The translations under genes and the position numbers were made by a program. A stretch of DNA of 48,110 nt, taken from the NCBI GenBank assembly GCA_964617665.1, contig CAZUAH010000037.1:1-48110 (forward strand). The letters run 5' to 3'. Position 1 is the first letter of the stretch. Each line of letters opens with the position of its first letter. This DNA is from JADHUC01 sp964617665 (lineage in GTDB: Bacteria; Planctomycetota; Planctomycetia; Pirellulales; Pirellulaceae). Below are positions 26,289-34,155 of the stretch, piece by piece. The notes under the pieces are model-generated. The model made no database searches, was not told the DNA's origin, and worked only from the letters and a program-made list of their open reading frames with translations.

Positions 26289-27656
26289 GTGAGTAGTTCC
26301 ACGCATTCGAAGTCGACGCGTCGTCATTTTCTCAAGAGCACTAGCCAAGTGGCTACTGCTTCGGCCTTAGCCGCGGCGGTGGTGCCGCATGTGCACGCTG
26401 CGGAGGACAACACGATCAATGTTGCGTTGATTGGCTGTGGCGGACGCGGCACGGGGGCGGCGGCCAATGCGATGTCGGTCGCGAACGGGCCGGTCAAGTT
26501 GGTGGCCATGGCCGACGTGTTCGCAAGCCGACTAACCACCAGCTTCAATAACTTGAAGAAGACCTATGCCGACCGAATGGACGTTCCCGAGGATCGCCAG
26601 TTCGTTAGTTTTGACGGCCATAAGAAGGCGATGGACTGCTTGAAGCCGGGCGACATAGCGATCTTTGCCACGCCTCCGGCGTTCCGCTGGGTACATTTCG
26701 CTTACGCCCTCGAAAAAGGCCTGAACGTGTTCATGGAAAAGCCGGTCACGGTCGACGGCCCGAGCACGCGCCGTTTGCTCGAACTGGCCGACAAGTCCGA
26801 GGCGGCCGGCCAGAAGGTAGGCGTCGGTTTGATGTGGCGTCACTGCCGGGCACGTCAGGAGCTGGTCAATCGCATCAACGACGGCGAGATTGGCGACATC
26901 ATTTCAATGCGGACCTATCGCCTGCACGGCCCCATCGGCTTCTTCGCTTCGCCGCCGAAGCCTTCGGAAGTCACCGAGGTGATGTATCAGGTGCAGCGGT
27001 TCCATAGTTTCCTCTGGGCCAGTGGTGGCTGTTACAGCGATTTCTACATCCACAACATCGACGAACTGTGCTGGATGAAAGGAGATTGGCCGGTGGACGC
27101 TCACGCGTTGGGCGGACGTCACTACCGCCAAAACAGCGTGGATCAGAACTTCGACACGTATTCGGTCGAATACAACTTTGCGGATGGCGCGAAGATGTAC
27201 ATGCTCGGTCGCTGCATCGCCGGCTGCGAAAGCCATTTTGCCGGCTACGCTCACTGCAGCAAAGGTCTCGGTAAGATCGACAGCATGCGTGGCGGTGCCG
27301 GCACGTGCTCGGCGTTTTCTGGACAGAAAGAGAGCGAGGAAACGCTCCTCTGGCGTTCGCCTGCCGTCCCCAGTCCCTACCAACTGGAATGGGACGACTT
27401 GATCGATGCTATCCGCCAAGACAAGCCTTACAACGAAGCCCGTCGCGGTGCGATCGCCAGCCTGGTTACGTCCATGGGCCGAATGGCAGCCCACACCGGA
27501 CGGACGGTCACCTACGACGAGATGATGAACTGCGACCACGAATTTGCCCCGGATGTCGACCAGATGGGCCCAGACTCGCCACCGCCATTGAAGCCGAATG
27601 AAGACGGAGCTTATCCGATACCCATGCCGGGAATCGTGAAGAAACGGGAGTACTGA
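26289..27656 (+). CDS. TAT-exported Gfo/Idh/MocA family oxidoreductase
   Basis: 455 residues from GTG 26289. The leader SKSTRRHFLKSTSQVATASA is a clear twin-arginine signal, cleaved near VHA-AED. NAD(P)-binding motif: INVALIGCGGRGTGAAANA. FATPPAFRW is followed by VFMEKPVTVDG (the Glu-Lys-Pro of the family). The substrate domain includes WASGGCYSDFYIHNIDELCW, with Asp and His in the positions used for catalysis. Planctomycete genomes hold dozens of such exported oxidoreductases; the sugar substrate is unknown. It is transcribed divergently from the lyase/GH5 pair across a 270-base gap and could share regulation with it. Confidence 0.93.
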   Translation: MSSSTHSKSTRRHFLKSTSQVATASALAAAVVPHVHAAEDNTINVALIGCGGRGTGAAANAMSVANGPVKLVAMADVFASRLTTSFNNLKKTYADRMDVPEDRQFVSFDGHKKAMDCLKPGDIAIFATPPAFRWVHFAYALEKGLNVFMEKPVTVDGPSTRRLLELADKSEAAGQKVGVGLMWRHCRARQELVNRINDGEIGDIISMRTYRLHGPIGFFASPPKPSEVTEVMYQVQRFHSFLWASGGCYSDFYIHNIDELCWMKGDWPVDAHALGGRHYRQNSVDQNFDTYSVEYNFADGAKMYMLGRCIAGCESHFAGYAHCSKGLGKIDSMRGGAGTCSAFSGQKESEETLLWRSPAVPSPYQLEWDDLIDAIRQDKPYNEARRGAIASLVTSMGRMAAHTGRTVTYDEMMNCDHEFAPDVDQMGPDSPPPLKPNEDGAYPIPMPGIVKKREY

Positions 27657-27697
27657 GGGAAGCTCGCGAGAGGCGGAAACGAGTCGAACGCAAGCGA

Positions 27698-28165
27698 TCA
27701 GTAATCTTCGATAGGCGACTGCTCACTGACATCCGGTTGCCCAGCGGGATTGGGCACCGGCTGGGTATCGTACCCGCCAGTCTGCGGTTTGCTGGATGAA
27801 TCGCTGGACGCCTTCGCCGGCTCAGCCCCCGACGAGTACGGACCGGCGTATGGATAGGACGTAGTCCCGTAATTGGATGCGCCCCCGTAGGTGTTTGTAG
27901 TTCCATACGACGACGAGGCGCTGTACGACGGAGCTGCAGTGCCATACGACGGCGTCGTCAACGCGGAAGGTGTCGTCGTGGTAGAAGCATTACTGCCCGT
28001 CGACGCCTCCGACACACTTGCGGTCCATAGTTGCCAACCAGATACCCCTGCGACCAGCGTACTACCGAACACCAATCCCAGAATGCTGCCAAGAAAGATG
28101 GCCATCCGGTTTTCGGTCGTCCTATCGGCTGTCGCGTTTGACTCGGGCATGGGAATAGGCGTCAT
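27698..28165 (-). CDS. Single-pass membrane protein with Ser/Thr/Tyr/Gly-rich tail
   Basis: 155 residues from ATG 28165, one base after the stop of the gene upstream, so translation is probably coupled; an in-frame start at 28204 is less likely. One transmembrane segment is visible (MAIFLGSILGLVFGSTLVAG) after a short polar N-terminus. The rest is low-complexity, with repeated SYGT/YGT and S/T/P runs (SYGTAAPSYSASSSYGTTNT), and an acidic end. No known domain. Such tails are seen in planctomycete surface or envelope proteins; the role is unknown. Confidence 0.65.
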   Translation of the reverse strand: MTPIPMPESNATADRTTENRMAIFLGSILGLVFGSTLVAGVSGWQLWTASVSEASTGSNASTTTTPSALTTPSYGTAAPSYSASSSYGTTNTYGGASNYGTTSYPYAGPYSSGAEPAKASSDSSSKPQTGGYDTQPVPNPAGQPDVSEQSPIEDY

Positions 28166-28166
28166 G

Positions 28167-28688
28167 TTATGACAAAGGAGAACTCTGTCTCGGTTCGGGA
28201 TCAATGGGCGTGGATTCCATCTGGATCGTCGCCACGCGTCCGTGCAGCAGCGAGTATTCCTTCGGATCTGAGGCCGAGAGTTTGTCGTCTTTCCTGTTCA
28301 ACCGCAACGACAGCCAGCGAACGCTCATTGCAGCCAATCCACTCAGGCCGATAAGTACCGTGGCAACGGCAAAGTAAACCTTGATTGTCAACATGGTGTC
28401 GTTGTCAACCTCGCTGAGCCAATCCCCATCAGAGAACATCATGGCCAATCCGTACACATAGTACAGATAGACAAACGGTAGGCAGCCGCCTGCGGAGACG
28501 CAGCCGACCGAGAACGCCCTGCCATATCCCCGGCCGTAGACGATGCCCGCGATCAGTATGGGTGGAGCCAGAAAGAAGAGCGAACTCAAGACGATCAGAG
28601 TCAGCCTTGCTGGTAGAGCGAAAAATACGCAACAGATCAACGCCGAAACAAAAATCGCAACGAATAGTGTCTTAAGCGTAAACCGCAC
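28167..28688 (-). CDS. Small multi-pass membrane protein (RFTLKTLF type)
   Basis: 173 residues. GTG 28688 is preferred because GGAGG lies six bases upstream (complement of 28695-28699) and the protein then opens VRFTLKTLFVAIFVSALICC, the typical opening of many small planctomycete membrane proteins; ATG 28715 would place the ribosome site inside the gene. About four hydrophobic segments: FVAIFVSALICCVFFAL, LTLIVLSSLFFLAPPILIAG, a third near LPFVYLYYVYGLAMMF and AVATVLIGLSGLAAM. A charged cytoplasmic tail follows. Function unknown. One base separates it from the next gene. Confidence 0.7.
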   Translation of the reverse strand: MRFTLKTLFVAIFVSALICCVFFALPARLTLIVLSSLFFLAPPILIAGIVYGRGYGRAFSVGCVSAGGCLPFVYLYYVYGLAMMFSDGDWLSEVDNDTMLTIKVYFAVATVLIGLSGLAAMSVRWLSLRLNRKDDKLSASDPKEYSLLHGRVATIQMESTPIDPEPRQSSPLS

Positions 28689-28756
28689 AGCAAACCTCCG
28701 TGAGATCAAAGGCAATCCGTTCCGCCAGCTTATCGCGTCTCAGCCGTGATTGTCAA

Positions 28757-30334
28757 TCAAGGCACTGAGATCTTGTTGGAGAGGCCTTTCAATGGCTTGG
28801 TTGTGACGGGGAGTTGTGAGATTCTTAGCTTGTCCAGTGAAGCTCGGCCATCTCGAGCGAGCAGCGCGAGAGCGCCGGTTGGCGATTGCAAGCGGGCGCA
28901 GAGGCTGATGCGGTCGTCGACGAAGGCTTCGAGCACGTCTCCGTGGAGCATGAGGTGGAGTTTGCAGGGGCGATCCGTGGGCAGGTCGAGTGGCTGGGTG
29001 CGGATCGCGGGCATTCGGTTCCAGGCGTGCTGGTGGGTCAGTGTGACCTGTCGCGTGTGGGCGTCGAGGGTTAGGACGTAGCTGTCGTCGAGTGGATTCG
29101 GCTTGGCACGTCCCGGATGTTTTTCCTGGGGATTGCCGCGCAGCAGGAGGCTGAGCGTAGCACCGGGGGTGAACCGCACGTCAGCCGCGAGAAAGAAGTC
29201 GGCAGGGGCGTCTTGCCAGACGGTCATGGCGGCCGCGCCCGGCTGGGGTGCGAAGGTTATCGCGTCGCGGGTTGTTTTGACCGGATCGTTCTCTGCGGCG
29301 TTGAATACTTGGCATCCCTGCCCACCAGTTGCGTCGTTTCGGCATGCGGCGATGACTTCGGGGACTAGACGGGTGCCGACCGCGCCGTGTTCGTCCAAGT
29401 ACAACTCGCGAGGCAGCGCCATGCACCCGCCGTAGACATGTTTGGCGTAATCGCTGTCGGCCCGCTGAAGATACGCATGGATGATGCGCCGCCGGCCGTC
29501 GAATTCCGTTTTGCCTGCCTGAAAATGAAGTCCCCAAGGCGCATCGTTCGGCGGGCGCCGCCACGGGCCACGCGGATCATCGGCCAGTCGGATGCGCGTG
29601 GTATCGGTGTAATAGACCATCGCCCAGCCGTCGCCGAAGGGGAAGATGTCCGGGCATTCGCTGGCGACGATTTCGCGCGTGCTGAGCAAAGGTTCTCGAC
29701 GCACGGTCCATTTGCGAAGATCCGTGCTGGTGGCCAGCGCGACGGCGCCGGCGTAGGGATAACCGATGATGGTCTTTTCGTGAGCCGCGATCGCGAGCCA
29801 CCACTGTTTTGCATTTGGATTCCAGAACACATGCGGATCGCGCCAGTGGGCTAACGTGTCGTAGGTGCCGACGGCGGGGACGTCCCGCTTGAGCAACAGC
29901 AGCGGCGGCCCGGGTTCTTTAGTCCACTGGACCAGATCCCGACTGGTGGCGACGAGCACCGAAGGCAAGCCGGGACCCTGGTCCTGGCGGCTGGCCGTGG
30001 TGTAGAAGGCGTGAAACACGCCGTCCTTCTCCACGATGCTGCCGGTTGCGATCATCCGATCATTCTCATCGGCCAGAATCGCGGGCGGTAGCTCCTCCCA
30101 GTGCACGAGATCGCGCGAGACCAGATGATACCAGTCCAGCGTCTTCTTGCTGTGCAAATAGAAGACGTGATGCACACCGTCGTGATAAAAGGGGATCGGA
30201 TCGCCATAGAGCGCGCCCTCGGGCTGATAGTGAAAGGTGGCCGTCGTTGCGGTTGCCTCCTGCGCCTTGAGGCTGCCCGCCCAATGGCAGAAAACCAAGC
30301 CGAAAAGAACCGTGATATGTGCCGGGTTCGTCAT
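28757..30334 (-). CDS. Secreted GH32-like glycoside hydrolase
   Basis: 525 residues from ATG 30334, which has CGAGGA upstream. The longer open frame to 30454 only translates the palindromic repeat at 30364-30413 and is not coding. Signal peptide: MTNPAHITVLFGLVFCHWAG, then SLKAQ. The three GH32-type active-site segments are readable: GDPIPFYHDG (nucleophile Asp ~45; usually W-M-N-D-P-N-G), HWRDPHVFW (Arg-Asp-Pro, Asp ~166) and SECPDIF (acid/base Glu ~226). The first is divergent, so the substrate may not be a fructan. The C-terminal half is a beta-sandwich as in GH32 (TLSLLLRGNP, LHLMLHGDVLEAFVDDR). Confidence 0.87.
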   Translation of the reverse strand: MTNPAHITVLFGLVFCHWAGSLKAQEATATTATFHYQPEGALYGDPIPFYHDGVHHVFYLHSKKTLDWYHLVSRDLVHWEELPPAILADENDRMIATGSIVEKDGVFHAFYTTASRQDQGPGLPSVLVATSRDLVQWTKEPGPPLLLLKRDVPAVGTYDTLAHWRDPHVFWNPNAKQWWLAIAAHEKTIIGYPYAGAVALATSTDLRKWTVRREPLLSTREIVASECPDIFPFGDGWAMVYYTDTTRIRLADDPRGPWRRPPNDAPWGLHFQAGKTEFDGRRRIIHAYLQRADSDYAKHVYGGCMALPRELYLDEHGAVGTRLVPEVIAACRNDATGGQGCQVFNAAENDPVKTTRDAITFAPQPGAAAMTVWQDAPADFFLAADVRFTPGATLSLLLRGNPQEKHPGRAKPNPLDDSYVLTLDAHTRQVTLTHQHAWNRMPAIRTQPLDLPTDRPCKLHLMLHGDVLEAFVDDRISLCARLQSPTGALALLARDGRASLDKLRISQLPVTTKPLKGLSNKISVP

Positions 30335-30363
30335 GGTTATCCTCGTTGTTGGATGGCCTACGG

Positions 30364-30413
30364 TAACCCGAAACGTCAGTGAGGAGCCGATCCCTCGCTG
30401 ACGCTTCGGGTTA
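30364..30413. repeat. Palindromic repeat, family B (translates as NPKRQRG)
   Basis: Arms 30364-30384 (TAACCCGAAACGTCAGTGAGG) without its last base and 30393-30413 are 21-base inverted copies with two mismatches, around an eight-base loop. Read on the minus strand it translates as NPKRQRG, a peptide I have seen spuriously annotated in planctomycete proteins. It lies between the 3' end of the 1091-residue gene and the GH32 start. Confidence 0.82.
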
Positions 30414-30490
30414 TGATATCCAATCGTTTTCCGACGAAGTGGCGCTGTCCACAAGAGTATTTGGAGACCTGCGCTGGTGCGTTTTTTTCG

Positions 30491-33400
30491 TCACTCCCCT
30501 TCAAAGCAGTGTACCGTGCCGTCGCGCAGAGCGATGATTATTCTTCCGTCTGCTGCGGCCATGCCGTCCCATGCGGGCGGCGCATCGAGCTTGTATTCCG
30601 CCAGTTTGCTCCCGTCCCTGGCAGACGCTGCCCAGAGTGTGCCGCCACTCCGGCCTTCGTAGCCGGCTTGGATCTTCTCAAACTCTTCAGCCGGATATTG
30701 CACGGTCGAGCCGGCAACGAAGAGGGTATCGCCAGCTTTGATGAGGGCGTTGCCGGTGATGGGAATATCGGCTATCCAGCCTTCGGCCGGTGCGGTTTCG
30801 GGGATGGCGGCACCCCGGGCGGTTCCCGACTTGTTTGACACCTTGCCCGAGATACTAACGGCAGCAGTCCGCTTGCCTTGCCCTCTCCTTTTTCCTTTCG
30901 GCGGCGATGGTCCGCCGGTTATCGGGCCGGCAACGAGCTTGTATCCGCTGAGGCGTGGATCGAAATAGGAGTGGCGGTGGACGGGAAAACCGCGCACCTC
31001 GTAGTGCATGTTGTCGTCAGTGATCAGGATGTCACCGTTGGGCTCATTCACCGCAGTCTTCATTGATCCAGCAAGCAGGCCGCCGTCACCGAGGCTCCAG
31101 TACGTCCTGTGTTGCGGCCTGTCGTCCAAGAATCCCGCCGCCGTGACGATGTGTCTTTCAGAATCTTGTGCGTCTGAGAGGTCGGGTTCGAAGGAGCGGT
31201 GCCTGATGTGGAGCAGTTTGTCGCCGGCGACCATAATGTCTGACTTGAACGCGAGTCTGCCCGTATGTGGAAAACCGCTCGGCTCGTCGAAGGGACCATA
31301 GTGGCTGCTGCTGTGTATCACGTCCCCGGTCTCAGGATCGAGCCCGTAGACGAAGATACCTCCGTCCAGAAACGAACTGCGACCGGCATTGAAATAGGCG
31401 ATATCGTTCTTGATCAGAACGCTTCCATTCACGGGCCAGGCTGATTCCATCTGTCCGAACGTCCCGATCAATCTGTCCGGCAGATCCTTGAATCGCCAGG
31501 CGAGTTCGCCGTCAGAAGCCCTGAGGCAATACAGCCATCCGTCCCTGGAACCGAAGAGCACAAGGCCCTTGTGGTATGTGGGAGGTGAATCAACCCGGCC
31601 GCCTGTCGTGTATTCCCAGACGAGCTCTCCGCTGGCGGCGTCGAACGCCATGACTGTGTGCGCGTCAACATCTGCGACGAAGGCCTTGCCGTCGGCAATC
31701 GTCGGCGCGCTGGGTTTTGTGCTTACCGTTGCCGTCCAGCTCGGCCTGAGCTTGGAGGATAGCGCTGCTTCGGTTGATCCGCTTCTGGCGGCGTCCCGGC
31801 GGTAGGTAGGCCAGTTTTGGGAAGGCTGGAGGCTGGGGGCTGGAAGCTGGAGAGTGTCATACGCCGAGCCTTTCTCCAGTCGGGCGATTCTCTCGACCTC
31901 AACCGGCTGGTCGCTCTTAGCCAGACCCGGCTCGGGAGCAAAAGCGTTGAAACTGTTGACCATTGCCGCCATGCTGCACTGACAGGAGAAGGGCGGAACA
32001 TAGAGGAGGCCGTTGCAGGGCAAAACACCCATACCGCATGTGCCGCGCGTCCAGTGGTTAGGAAACTCTTCATGGGATTCCAGATCAAGGAAATCGGCCC
32101 CGCCCGTCTTGCTGTTAATGTAGTAGCGTTCTGTGATGAAGTTCCGGTAACAGCGGTCATGGCCCATTGGCCGCATCATTTTCTGCTTGATGGTTGCCAG
32201 CGATTCTCCTGTTTCGGGGTCAAAACACTGTGGCGGCTTGGCCGCTCCTGTCCAGATCTTACCGCCGGCGTAGTACAGGTCCGTTGTCTTTTCGTAGTTG
32301 TTAACGATGGGTGCTGTCCACTTTTCCGCCCCGTCCTTCAGTGAATAGGCGAAGAGCTTTTGGCCTTCCTTGGCGTACACGTGAGTATCCGTGATGATCA
32401 CCGTGTTTGCGCTTGTGCCGTCACCGACACTGACGTTCTTTTCCGCCTTCCATATGGTGTTGCCGTTTGTGGCATCTATGCAGAACATGCCTGCCGCCGT
32501 TTGGTATGCAGCGCGGTTACCCTTGACGGCAAGGCTGCACGCAACGTACTGGTTCACGTCGTCGATTCGCCAAAGCTCCTCGCCGGACTCGGCATTGATA
32601 GCGACTAAGGCGCAGGTGGCCTGGTCCTTGTCGAGCCGCTCCTTGGCATACCGTCCTCGGAAGCCCGTTCCGCCGAAGGGCGCTCCCGGATCAAAACCGC
32701 CAAGATTCCGCCCTTTGCCGGCGCCGTCCTTGACGATGTCGTAGCGGTCGGCATTCATTGGGTCGCCGATAGACGCGTAGAGGGTACCGTCCAGGTACTT
32801 TATCTCCTGCGTGGTTTCGGTCCCTTTGAATGTCTTAATGGTCTCGCCGGTTGCGGCATCAAACGCCGTGATCGGTTCGTTGATGCCCGGCGTGCAGTAG
32901 ACGATGTCGTCCACCGCCACTATCCGGCTCTGGAGCTGGATCGCCATGTCCTTGATGTACCGAGTTATGCAGTCCCATTCCTTGATCGGATGTCTCCAGA
33001 GTTCTATGCCGTTGAACGCGTCCCGTGCAATCAAGAACCATCTGCCCGGTAGGAAGGGATTCTCGGGAGTGGCCCTATCTTCGATCGTGAAGAGGCGGCC
33101 GCCCGACGAGACCATGGTGGACACCGATGCGATCGTCATATGCGACCTGCTCCACGCCGGATCACTCACCCACTGCAAATGCCTTGGCGGCCCAACCACA
33201 CTGTCCTTGGCCACCGCGTTGTTGTCTGCGCCATGCAGATACTGAGGCCAGGAGTCAATCGAATCGGGCACCGGTTTTGTGAAGGCGACGTAGCCGTCGC
33301 CGATGCGGGATACGGGATGTGGGATGCGGGATAGCCATGCCTCGTTCCCCTTCTCATGCACAATTGCCACACCGAGCGGAGTCAGAACGCGCAGAATCTC

Positions 33401-33766
33401 ACTTCCCGTATCTCGTATCTCGCATCTCGCATCCCGCATCACAACCATGTTCACAATGTTGTCCGCATACGGCAGCTTTTCCCCACCCCAGTGATTCGCC
33501 GAGACTCTTCCATACAGCCTCTTCGCTCTGACATGTCTTCTGGCCTTTTCGACGTTGGCGGGATCGCTATCCAGCGCCTGTACCAGAAAGGAATCGCTCG
33601 CATGAAGCTCCGTAATGAGGTCCGGAGCATCGCAGCCGACAACGACAATCAGGCCGCCTTTCAGGCCGGTTGTCTCCAAGACCTCGTCGGCCGTGCTGGC
33701 AAATACGTTGGGACCCGTCACGAGCAGGCAAACGGAAACGAGAATAGCGAAAGTGGATCTGTTCAT
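30491..33766 (-). CDS. Secreted methyltransferase-like/PQQ beta-propeller protein
   Basis: 1091 residues, ATG 33766 with GGAGCC upstream. Signal peptide FAILVSVCLLVTGPNVFA. Residues ~25-110 resemble a Rossmann methyltransferase-like region (GLKGGLIVVVGCDAPDLITE, QALDSDPANVEKARRHV, then KLPYADNIVNMVVM). From ~165 (SWPQYLHGADNNAVAKDS) it is a long series of PQQ-type blades (ALDKTT-like, CLRASDGELAWRFKDLPDRL, GLDPETGDVIH). This two-part layout is recurrent in planctomycetes; activity is unknown. Two opposed arrays of a heptamer repeat (33302-33334, 33405-33440) lie inside the coding sequence and read through in frame as ARCEIRDTG and LSRIPHPVSRIG. They bracket the genuine-looking SEILRVLTPLGVAIVHEKGN. 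The frame stays open throughout. Confidence 0.85.
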   Translation of the reverse strand: MNRSTFAILVSVCLLVTGPNVFASTADEVLETTGLKGGLIVVVGCDAPDLITELHASDSFLVQALDSDPANVEKARRHVRAKRLYGRVSANHWGGEKLPYADNIVNMVVMRDARCEIRDTGSEILRVLTPLGVAIVHEKGNEAWLSRIPHPVSRIGDGYVAFTKPVPDSIDSWPQYLHGADNNAVAKDSVVGPPRHLQWVSDPAWSRSHMTIASVSTMVSSGGRLFTIEDRATPENPFLPGRWFLIARDAFNGIELWRHPIKEWDCITRYIKDMAIQLQSRIVAVDDIVYCTPGINEPITAFDAATGETIKTFKGTETTQEIKYLDGTLYASIGDPMNADRYDIVKDGAGKGRNLGGFDPGAPFGGTGFRGRYAKERLDKDQATCALVAINAESGEELWRIDDVNQYVACSLAVKGNRAAYQTAAGMFCIDATNGNTIWKAEKNVSVGDGTSANTVIITDTHVYAKEGQKLFAYSLKDGAEKWTAPIVNNYEKTTDLYYAGGKIWTGAAKPPQCFDPETGESLATIKQKMMRPMGHDRCYRNFITERYYINSKTGGADFLDLESHEEFPNHWTRGTCGMGVLPCNGLLYVPPFSCQCSMAAMVNSFNAFAPEPGLAKSDQPVEVERIARLEKGSAYDTLQLPAPSLQPSQNWPTYRRDAARSGSTEAALSSKLRPSWTATVSTKPSAPTIADGKAFVADVDAHTVMAFDAASGELVWEYTTGGRVDSPPTYHKGLVLFGSRDGWLYCLRASDGELAWRFKDLPDRLIGTFGQMESAWPVNGSVLIKNDIAYFNAGRSSFLDGGIFVYGLDPETGDVIHSSSHYGPFDEPSGFPHTGRLAFKSDIMVAGDKLLHIRHRSFEPDLSDAQDSERHIVTAAGFLDDRPQHRTYWSLGDGGLLAGSMKTAVNEPNGDILITDDNMHYEVRGFPVHRHSYFDPRLSGYKLVAGPITGGPSPPKGKRRGQGKRTAAVSISGKVSNKSGTARGAAIPETAPAEGWIADIPITGNALIKAGDTLFVAGSTVQYPAEEFEKIQAGYEGRSGGTLWAASARDGSKLAEYKLDAPPAWDGMAAADGRIIIALRDGTVHCFEGE
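33302..33334. repeat. Heptamer array inside a coding sequence, arm 1
   Basis: GATGCGG-GATACGG-GATGTGG-GATGCGG-GATAG: the same GATRCGS heptamer as at 8407-8490. It is transcribed in antisense in the 1091-residue gene, where it encodes SRIPHPVSRIG. Confidence 0.85.
33405..33440. repeat. Heptamer array inside a coding sequence, arm 2 (inverted)
   Basis: On the complementary strand GATGCGG-GATGCGA-GATGCGA-GATACGA-GATACGG-G, inverted relative to 33302-33334. It encodes ARCEIRDTG in the 1091-residue protein. The 70 bases between the arms encode ordinary protein sequence. Confidence 0.85.
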
Positions 33767-34155
33767 TTCAATGGCTCCGTTCTGAACGGTTTTGAAACTG
33801 CTTCAGGAGATAGGATTCTCGCAGGCAGGAGTGATTCTACGTCGCAAGTAGATGCTGTTTCAACGTGGGGCGGCAGGGCCGCCAGCCAAATCGGAGCTAT
33901 CGCTCCGGCGACTTAGTCCGCTTCCGTTGGTCGCTCGTTTCTTGTCAAGAAAGCAACGAAGTCCGAGATAACGGTGTAAGTAGCGGAGGTATCCAAACCG
34001 GCACGTGTATTGTAGAACGGTGGTAGGAATTCGCCACAATCACGAGTGGACCAACCGTGCTACAGCGATCATGCGTGGATCTTGATCGTGTTGCACTGGA
34101 AACCATGTACAGTACACGCTGAACCACGGCATCCTCCTAACGAGCAGGTAGAATC
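33767..34155. other. 389-base divergent intergenic region with two hairpins
   Basis: No gene recognised. It separates the divergent starts at 33766 (-) and 34156 (+), so it must hold promoters for both; I cannot place them confidently. GGCGGC-AGG-GCCGCC (33869-33883) and CGGAGC-TATC-GCTCCG (33892-33907) are two perfect adjacent hairpins, possibly another dispersed-repeat type. Confidence 0.5.

Noticed and set aside
30335..30454. 40-residue N-terminal extension of the GH32-like protein
   Set aside because: It only translates the palindromic repeat; the ATG at 30334 has a ribosome site and starts a signal peptide.
33892..33907. Rho-independent terminator
   Set aside because: A good hairpin but it lies upstream of both divergent genes and has no T-tract.
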